DNA of 38,272 nt, taken from assembly GCA_902826595.1 (NCBI GenBank), contig CADEFK010000003.1:1-38272 (forward strand), read 5' to 3'. Position 1 is the first letter of the stretch. Every line of letters starts with the position of its first letter. The notes under the pieces are model-generated. The model was not told the origin of the DNA and did no database searches. It saw only the letters and a list, made by a program, of their open reading frames with translations. Below are positions 33,702 to 38,272 of the stretch, piece after piece. The stretch is from an uncultured bacterium. Lineage in GTDB: Bacteria; Desulfobacterota_D; UBA1144; Nemesobacterales; UBA2774. The translations under genes were made by a program, and so were the position numbers.

Positions 33702-34643
33702 TTGGAACCGTCCGAGCTCACAGGCAGGATACGAAGTCTCGAAGTAAATATAAGCGGCGTCATAAAGGGGAAACCCGAGATAGTCAAAACGGCGATTGCG
33801 GCACTCCTCTCGAGGTCGCATATGCTGATAGAGGATGTCCCCGGGGTCGGTAAAACCACGCTAGCCCACGCTTTAGCCAGGTCGACCGCCCTCAGCTTCA
33901 AGAGGATCCAGTTCACGAGCGACCTGCTCCCGTCCGACATCCTGGGGGTTTCCGTGCTCGATCAAACGACCGGAGACTTCGTATTCAAACCGGGCCCCAT
34001 ATTCGCCAACGTGGTCCTGGCCGACGAGATAAACAGGGCCACGCCGAAGACCCAGAGCGCCCTGCTCGAGGCAATGAACGAGGCGAAGGCGACAATCGAT
34101 GGGAACGTCCACGGCCTGCCTAAACCTTTTATGGTAATAGCGACTCAGAATCCGTTCGAATACAAAGGCACTTTTCCCCTCCCTGAAAACCAGCTCGACC
34201 GCTTCGCGATACGGATCAGCATCGGCTATCCCGACAGGGAGAGCGAAAGAGAGATACTCTCGACATCGAGTCCCGTAAACTCTTGGGACGGCATTAAACC
34301 GGTAATATCAAGGGAAGAAGTCGTAATGCTCCAGAGATTTTCGGAGAGGGTCAGGGTCGACGACTCCGTGCTGGATTACATCATCGCGATTATAACGGAA
34401 ACCAGAAACCCCGGGATGTTCGAGCTCGGAGTGAGCCCTAGGGGGGCGATCGCGCTCAAGAGCGCGGCGCAGGCCATCGCTCTGATCGGCGGGAGGACAT
34501 ACTGCATCCCCGAGGACGTGAAGAAGATGGCTGTCCCCGTCCTCGCGCACAGGGTCGTCGTCAGGAGCGAACGCCGCCTCGGCCGCGGCGGGGAGGAAGA
34601 GGCGATCAAAGAGGTGCTGGAAAGAGTAAAGGTGCCGATTTAA
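33702..34643 (+). CDS. MoxR-family AAA+ ATPase
   Basis: A 313-residue MoxR-type AAA+ protein, started at TTG 33702 behind GGGGAA. Walker A is PGVGKTTLA (47-55), the conserved region before Walker B is RIQFTSDLLPSDILG (68-82), Walker B is VVLADEINRA (104-113) and sensor 1 is VIATQNPFEYKGTFPLPENQLDRF. A C-terminal helical lid follows with GVSPRGAIAL. MoxR ATPases act as chaperones that assemble or insert cofactors into partner complexes, normally encoded next to DUF58 and VWA proteins. Neither partner is found here: the next gene is a small membrane protein 75 bases on. It is probably in the secA transcript. The specific client is unknown. Confidence 0.9.
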   Translation: MEPSELTGRIRSLEVNISGVIKGKPEIVKTAIAALLSRSHMLIEDVPGVGKTTLAHALARSTALSFKRIQFTSDLLPSDILGVSVLDQTTGDFVFKPGPIFANVVLADEINRATPKTQSALLEAMNEAKATIDGNVHGLPKPFMVIATQNPFEYKGTFPLPENQLDRFAIRISIGYPDRESEREILSTSSPVNSWDGIKPVISREEVVMLQRFSERVRVDDSVLDYIIAIITETRNPGMFELGVSPRGAIALKSAAQAIALIGGRTYCIPEDVKKMAVPVLAHRVVVRSERRLGRGGEEEAIKEVLERVKVPI

Positions 34644-34718
34644 CAGGTGCCGATACGCATCTCATGGTAGACTATATCAAGGTTCTAATTCGATTGAGCG
34701 CAGAACGCGGAGGGCAAA

Positions 34719-34997
34719 ATGAACCCCAGACCTAAAATCCACTTTTATCGGGGCAAGCCGCCCGCATATCTCATCCCGCTCGTCATCTTACTGGGGATCG
34801 TGGCGCTCGCGATACTGGTGCTGTTCGGGTTCTTTCTCGGAATCGCGGCAGGTGTCGCGCTTATTATATTCGGCGTAATGAGGCTTTTCTCCCCCGGGAG
34901 CAAGAAGAAATTCAGGACTATAGACGAAGACGGCAGGACGACGATAATTCTCGACAGGGAAGACTACGAGGTCATAGACAAGGGCAAGCAAAACTAA
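34719..34997 (+). CDS. Small integral membrane protein of unknown function
   Basis: A 92-residue protein with a short basic N-terminus (NPRPKIHFYRGKPP) and two closely spaced hydrophobic stretches at about 16-39 and 41-58 that would form a membrane hairpin. A basic cytoplasm-like tail follows (SPGSKKKFRTIDEDG...DREDYEVIDK). I do not recognise the family. GGAGG lies 6 bases before the ATG at 34719, a good ribosome site. It follows the MoxR gene by 75 bases and converges on the pterin dehydratase gene with 5 bases between them. Membership in a MoxR complex is possible but not shown. Confidence 0.72.
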   Translation: MNPRPKIHFYRGKPPAYLIPLVILLGIVALAILVLFGFFLGIAAGVALIIFGVMRLFSPGSKKKFRTIDEDGRTTIILDREDYEVIDKGKQN

Positions 34998-35002
34998 TTT
35001 TG

Positions 35003-35278
35003 CTAAAGGGCGTCGATTTCCCCGGCGAGCCTGAAATCCTTCTCCGTCAGTCCGCCCCGGCTGTGTGTCGACAGGGTCAAAGTCACGTTCTTGTACTGGA
35101 TCAGGATGTCGGGATGGTGGTCGGCCTTCTCGGCGAGTATGGCCACCTTGTTCACGAAACCTATCGATTCGACGAAGTCCCTGTTCCTGAAAATTTTGAC
35201 GATCTCGTTCCCCTTTCTCTCCCAGCCCTTGAGACCCTTGAGACCTTCTACTATCTCCGCTTCGGATAATAGCGCCAT
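35003..35278 (-). CDS. Pterin-4a-carbinolamine dehydratase family protein
   Basis: A 91-residue protein with the family pattern WERKGNEIVKIFRNRDFVESIGFVNKVA followed by EKADHHPDILIQYKNVTLTLSTHSRGGLTEKD. The active-site motif HHPD (about 54-57) and the later His (LSTHS) are intact. The enzyme dehydrates 4a-hydroxytetrahydropterin, regenerating pterin cofactor after aromatic amino acid hydroxylation; in bacteria without such hydroxylases it is also proposed to act on folate pathway or molybdopterin intermediates. Its divergence from folK across only 75 bases supports a pterin-related role. An AGGTG about 8 bases upstream supports the ATG at 35278. Confidence 0.92.
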   Translation of the reverse strand: MALLSEAEIVEGLKGLKGWERKGNEIVKIFRNRDFVESIGFVNKVAILAEKADHHPDILIQYKNVTLTLSTHSRGGLTEKDFRLAGEIDAL

Positions 35279-35353
35279 TTCGTTTCACCTCGCTCTCTAT
35301 AAGTTTATGGAGGACGGATGGATAGTCAAAAAATTGTTATTTAAACTTAACAC

Positions 35354-35857
35354 ATGCCGAAAGCGGTTATCAGCATCGGATCGAACCTGGGAGACAGGAC
35401 AGGCAACTGCAGGAAAGCCCTGGAAGAAATCTCGGGCTTCGCCGAAATTCTGAAAGTGTCGTCGGTTTACGAAACGGGGCCCGTGGGGAAAGAAGACCAG
35501 CCCGATTTTATAAACTGCGCGGCGGAGATACAAACCGCTCTCCCTCCCGAGGAGCTGCTCGGCAGGATACTGGAAGTGGAAGACGGAATGGGCAGGGTCA
35601 GGGACGGAAGATGGGGGCCGAGGACGATAGACATCGATTTAATTTTTTACGACGAGCTTAAGCTCGATACACCGGATTTGAAATTGCCGCACCCTCAGGC
35701 CCACCTTAGGAGGTTCGTGCTGGAGCCCGTCTCCGAATTAATGCCCGGGAAAATACACCCGGCATTCGGGATCACCGTCCGGGAGCTGTGCAGAAAGCTC
35801 GGGGACGGACAAAGGGTTAAAAAAACGGGCGGCCCTTCCACATTAATTCCACAGTGA
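35354..35857 (+). CDS. folK: 6-hydroxymethyl-7,8-dihydropterin pyrophosphokinase
   Basis: FolK (HPPK) transfers pyrophosphate from ATP to hydroxymethyldihydropterin before dihydropteroate synthesis. The N-terminus AVISIGSNLGDRTGN, SSVYETGPVG, FINCAAEI and the catalytic block RDGRWGPRTIDIDLIFYDE (about 85-103) are clear, and LPHPQAHLRRFVLEPVSEL completes the fold. The length of 167 is normal. The ATG at 35354 has no Shine-Dalgarno sequence (TTAAACTTAACAC precedes it), so this could be another short-leader start, although no good promoter was identified. Its divergent neighbour is the pterin dehydratase. Confidence 0.95.
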   Translation: MPKAVISIGSNLGDRTGNCRKALEEISGFAEILKVSSVYETGPVGKEDQPDFINCAAEIQTALPPEELLGRILEVEDGMGRVRDGRWGPRTIDIDLIFYDELKLDTPDLKLPHPQAHLRRFVLEPVSELMPGKIHPAFGITVRELCRKLGDGQRVKKTGGPSTLIPQ

Positions 35858-36030
35858 TCCACAGTTTATAAACATCCCCGGAACAGGAAATAAAGAAATT
35901 TCTCAACAGGCGTCAACATCCGTCCGTGAGAAAATAATATAGCGTTACCGATGTCCTGCGTCTGTATTTGAATCAAGCACGCGGCTTTCTGTGGATAGGC
36001 CGCGCCGGATATGCAAGCAGGTTGTTCACA
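35855..36030. other. Cluster of DnaA-box-like nonamers between folK and folD
   Basis: Three nonamers lie within 176 bases, each one mismatch from TTATnCACA: TGATCCACA (35855-35863), CTATCCACA on the minus strand (35990-35998) and TTGTTCACA (36022-36030). Between them are an AT-rich stretch and a 7-base inverted repeat (TTTCTCA 35899-35905, TGAGAAA 35937-35943). The genes around are not typical of an origin. Confidence 0.25.
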
Positions 36031-36044
36031 AACCCCGACGCTTG

Positions 36045-36899
36045 TTACGATGAGGCGAAAGCCCTCGCGGATTCGAGCGTATTCCACAGCAGCATCGCTA
36101 TCGTCATGGGCCCTACCCCGCCAGGAACAGGCGTGATCCAGGAGGCCTTTTTGCTGACCGATTCGAAATCCACGTCCCCCGTGAGCTTACCGTCCTTGTT
36201 GCGGTTAATGCCGACGTCTATGACGACCGCCCCTTCCTTGACCATGTCTCCGGTAATGAAATCGGCCCGCCCGATCGCGGCCACGAGGATGTCGGCCCTT
36301 CGCGTTACCTCGCCGAGCGGCTTCGTGCGCGAGTGGCAGATGGTCACTGTCGCGTGGCGGTGCAGGAGGAGTATCGAAACGGGCTTCCCGACAATATTGC
36401 TCCTCCCGACCACTACGGCCTCCTTCCCCTCTATGCCCAATTTGTAAAAATCGAGCATCTTGATGATCCCGTTCGGGGTGCACGATATGAACCTCGGCTT
36501 GCCCTCTACGAGCAGGCCCACGTTATAGGGATGAAACCCGTCCACGTCTTTTAACGGGGATACCGCCCTCAGAATTTTCGTTTCGCTTATATGTGAGGGC
36601 AGCGGGAGCTGCACCAATATGCCGTGGATGTTCTCATCCGCGTTCAGCCTGCCTACGAGCGAGAGCAGGTCCTCCTCGGTCGTCTCCCCCGGGAGCCTGT
36701 GTTCTTCGGAGTACATGCCTACTTCGGTGCAGGCCTTTCTTTTATTCCTGACGTATATTTCAGAGGCCGGGTCGTCCCCGACGAGCACAGCCGCGAGACC
36801 GGCCGTTACCCCCGTTTCCCCTTTCAGCCTCTCCACCCCCTCCGCGACCTCGTCCCTGATATGCTTCGAGACCAGCTTCCCGTCTATTATTTCGGCCAT
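36045..36899 (-). CDS. folD: Methylenetetrahydrofolate dehydrogenase/cyclohydrolase
   Basis: FolD interconverts methylene-, methenyl- and formyl-tetrahydrofolate using NADP. The N-terminus [43 protein letters not shown] with the catalytic lysine, [20 protein letters not shown] and [18 protein letters not shown] are followed by the nucleotide-binding [31 protein letters not shown] and the end motif [11 protein letters not shown]. Length of 284 is typical. It begins 16 bases after thiD ends on the same strand, so thiD-folD is one unit. The gap to folK at its other end carries DnaA-box-like sequences. Confidence 0.97.
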   Translation of the reverse strand: MAEIIDGKLVSKHIRDEVAEGVERLKGETGVTAGLAAVLVGDDPASEIYVRNKRKACTEVGMYSEEHRLPGETTEEDLLSLVGRLNADENIHGILVQLPLPSHISETKILRAVSPLKDVDGFHPYNVGLLVEGKPRFISCTPNGIIKMLDFYKLGIEGKEAVVVGRSNIVGKPVSILLLHRHATVTICHSRTKPLGEVTRRADILVAAIGRADFITGDMVKEGAVVIDVGINRNKDGKLTGDVDFESVSKKASWITPVPGGVGPMTIAMLLWNTLESARAFASS

Positions 36900-36915
36900 G
36901 CGAGGCTCTCCTCCG

Positions 36916-37716
36916 TCATTCGAATTTCCAGAAATGGTTTAACGGCCCGTGTCCCTTCCCCAGATCGAAAGAATTCATGATCGCGTAAGTCACGTAGTCT
37001 TTCGCCTCCTTTACCGCGTCGAGCGGGGAGAGCCCCGCGGCAAGCGAGGCGCAAACGGCCGCTGAATATGTACAGCCCGTCCCGTGGGTATTTTTCGTAT
37101 CGATTCTGGGAGCCTTGAGCTCGTAGTGGACGTGACCGTCGTAGAACACGTCTATCGCGTCCGGGTGATTTCCGAGATGCCCTCCCTTGACCAGCACGTA
37201 TTCGGGACCCATCGATTTTATGGCTTCCGCCGCCTGCTTCATTCCGGAGAGCGAGGAAACCTTCGACGCCGTGATTTCTTCCGCTTCCGGTATATTCGGG
37301 GTAACGATCAGGGCCAGTTTAAAGAGCTCGCTCACCATCGCCTCCCGGGCCCCGGCAGCCATAAGCGCCTCTCCGCCCTTCGATATCATGACCGGATCGA
37401 CTACCAGATTCTTAATGCCGTATTCCCTGATTTTTTTCGACACGGCCGATACGATTTCCCCGTTCGACAGCATCCCGGTTTTAACGGCGTCGGTCCCGAT
37501 GTCGCCCAGGACGGCGTCCATCTGGAGCTCGACGAACTCCCGTGGCATGTCGGAAACGCCCAGAACCGACAGGGTATTCTGGGCGGTCACGGACGTTACC
37601 ACCGACATGCCGAAAACCCTGAAGGCGGTAAACGTCTTGAGATCGGCCTGAATCCCCGCCCCGCCCCCCGAATCGGAACCCGCAATTGTAAGCGCTCTCG
37701 GAACCTTTCGACCCAC
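36916..37716 (-). CDS. thiD: Hydroxymethylpyrimidine/phosphomethylpyrimidine kinase
   Basis: ThiD phosphorylates HMP and HMP-phosphate for thiamine synthesis. [22 protein letters not shown] at the start, [26 protein letters not shown] and the C-terminal [21 protein letters not shown] (ribokinase signature, catalytic Asp/Gly region) are all present. At 266 residues the length is normal. The start is GTG at 37716, with no ribosome binding site, placed about 9 bases after a good -10. No TPP riboswitch is recognisable in the 122-base upstream gap, which is unusual for a thiamine gene; instead a palindrome sits inside the promoter. It is followed by folD. Confidence 0.96.
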   Translation of the reverse strand: MGRKVPRALTIAGSDSGGGAGIQADLKTFTAFRVFGMSVVTSVTAQNTLSVLGVSDMPREFVELQMDAVLGDIGTDAVKTGMLSNGEIVSAVSKKIREYGIKNLVVDPVMISKGGEALMAAGAREAMVSELFKLALIVTPNIPEAEEITASKVSSLSGMKQAAEAIKSMGPEYVLVKGGHLGNHPDAIDVFYDGHVHYELKAPRIDTKNTHGTGCTYSAAVCASLAAGLSPLDAVKEAKDYVTYAIMNSFDLGKGHGPLNHFWKFE

Positions 37717-37724
37717 GCCGTTTT

Positions 37725-37753
37725 ATTCTACAAAGGTTTTATAACCTTTACAA
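37725..37753 (-). promoter_or_regulatory. Promoter of thiD-folD
   Basis: On the minus strand TTGTAA (37748-37753) and TAGAAT (37725-37730) have 17-base spacing. The predicted transcription start (about 37718) is only two bases from the GTG codon. Confidence 0.55.
37732..37749. promoter_or_regulatory. Palindrome in the spacer of the thiD promoter
   Basis: AAAGGTTTTATAACCTTT is a perfect 7-base inverted repeat around TTAT. It fills the -35/-10 spacer, where a bound repressor (or a MerR-like activator) would control transcription. Confidence 0.45.
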
Positions 37754-37838
37754 ACAGGCCTGTATACCCGCCCTAGACTAACTAAAATTTAAATGTAATA
37801 TATTCTCAGCGAAAATAACGAAAGGAGATGTCGGAGTC

Positions 37839-38255
37839 ATGGCAGAGATTACAGATAAGGACGAAGTTCTGTTCCCGGAGCTTTTCAACGTTGATAAGGA
37901 CGGCAAGGTGAGGCTCGTGGCGGGATACTCGAAAGAGTCGAACAACTGGACATTCCCCAAGTATCTGGCCGACCCCGTGAGCTTCTCGGACGAAGTCGAA
38001 GAAAGGCTCCTGAGCCCGACGGGCGAGCTGCATTCCTTCACGGTTGTCAGGAGGAGCATGCCCGAGTTCCCCGTTCCCTACGCGCTCGCCCTGGTAGATT
38101 TTCCCGAGGGAGTGCGCGTCATGGCGCAGGTCGAAACGAACGACCCGGAAGGACTGAAAATCGGTCAAAGGATGGGTGTTACGGTAGGGACAGTGAAGAA
38201 ATCGAAAGACGGGAAAGACGTAAAGTCTTATAAATTCATGCCCATTAACAATTAA
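37839..38255 (+). CDS. DUF35 OB-fold protein lacking the zinc-ribbon cysteines
   Basis: A 138-residue protein that aligns by eye with Zn-ribbon/OB-fold (DUF35, ChsH2-like) proteins. FPELFNVDKDGKVRLVAGYS is followed by FTVVRRSMPEFPVPYALALVDFPEGVRVMAQVE and DPEGLKIGQRMGVTVG...YKFMPIN, the OB-fold half. In the family, four cysteines after LVGSRC usually bind zinc; here the segment reads LVAGYSKESNNWTFPKYLADPVSFSDEV, with no cysteine at all. DUF35 proteins normally pair with a thiolase-like subunit in acyl-CoA or ketone metabolism, perhaps encoded beyond the right edge. The start at 37839 has AAAGGAG 11 bases upstream. A weak promoter (TAGACT, 16 bases, TAATAT at 37796-37801) is possible. Confidence 0.8.
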   Translation: MAEITDKDEVLFPELFNVDKDGKVRLVAGYSKESNNWTFPKYLADPVSFSDEVEERLLSPTGELHSFTVVRRSMPEFPVPYALALVDFPEGVRVMAQVETNDPEGLKIGQRMGVTVGTVKKSKDGKDVKSYKFMPINN

Positions 38256-38272
38256 CCGGGCCTCATCCGTCC

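Noticed and set aside
32661-33821. 386-codon minus-strand open frame
   Set aside because: It lies antisense to secA and the start of the MoxR gene and has no recognisable protein features; long antisense frames are expected in GC-rich genes.
35855-36030. Chromosomal replication origin
   Set aside because: Only three imperfect boxes and no origin-type neighbours (dnaA, dnaN, gidA); kept only as a weak observation.
35866-36087. 73-codon minus-strand open frame in the folK-folD gap
   Set aside because: It overlaps the end of folD, has no ribosome site and no protein-like pattern.
37717-37838. TPP riboswitch ahead of thiD
   Set aside because: The conserved CTGAGA and the second core of the thi-box are not found, and the predicted leader is only a couple of bases.

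Overview
The window is a stretch of bacterial chromosome. It is densely packed with housekeeping genes: no gap exceeds about 270 bases, and I see no insertion sequence, phage, CRISPR, rRNA or tRNA. The organism looks like a Gram-negative bacterium of deltaproteobacterial grade (Desulfobacterota-, Dadabacteria- or Binatota-like and probably uncultured); this is a low-confidence guess. It rests on the mix of an outer-envelope gene set (a PpiD-like membrane chaperone, a SecA with a C-terminal zinc tail, a Wzx-type flippase), a xerC-hslV-hslU operon, a DUF4388/J-domain/TPR protein, an inserted segment in SecA, and coenzyme F420 genes. The DNA is fairly GC-rich by eye yet uses AGG/AGA arginine and ATA isoleucine codons freely. 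TTG and GTG starts are common.

Layout. 1-387: 5' part of trpF (minus), cut by the window edge. 442-5470: an envelope-polysaccharide neighbourhood with two SGNH-hydrolase-fold membrane-anchored proteins on opposite strands, a flippase and a GT4 glycosyltransferase. 5653-6307: two small proteins of unknown function. 6542-9214: a secreted cell-wall hydrolase with ten LysM domains and an NlpC/P60 domain. 9368-12136: xerC-hslV-hslU. 12224-12946: a chlorite dismutase family heme protein (minus). 13111-16098: argB-argD-argF, overlapping and translationally coupled, behind a near-consensus promoter. 16157-16420: a small secreted protein (minus) with a strong promoter and an operator-like palindrome. 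16685-19107: a ClpX-like unfoldase lacking the zinc-binding domain, overlapping rimO. 19117-22659: cofD-cofG-cofH (minus), the FO/F420 branch. 22903-34997: a PpiD-like chaperone, the DUF4388/J/TPR protein, smc, secA, an orphan MoxR ATPase and a small membrane protein. 35003-37716: cofactor genes (pterin carbinolamine dehydratase, folK, folD, thiD). 37839-38255: a cysteine-less DUF35 OB-fold protein.

How the genes work together. argBDF gives acetylglutamate phosphorylation, transamination and citrulline formation. cofG and cofH together make FO, and cofD attaches the phospholactyl-type moiety; cofC and cofE are not in this window. HslVU and the ClpX-like protein are cytoplasmic unfoldase/protease components. 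SecA, the PpiD-like protein and the LysM hydrolase serve export and the envelope. folK, folD and the dehydratase share pterin/folate chemistry.

Regulatory reading. Several genes (trpF, xerC, thiD, probably cofG) have a good -10 only about 9-13 bases before the start codon and no Shine-Dalgarno sequence, which suggests leaderless or near-leaderless mRNAs. Three clean palindromes sit at promoters: upstream of cofG, in the -35/-10 spacer of thiD, and at the start site of the small secreted protein. No single element amounts to a proven new system. The best candidates for novelty are the ZBD-less ClpX paralogue, the J-domain fusion next to the PpiD-like chaperone, the F420 genes with their operator, and the leaderless starts.
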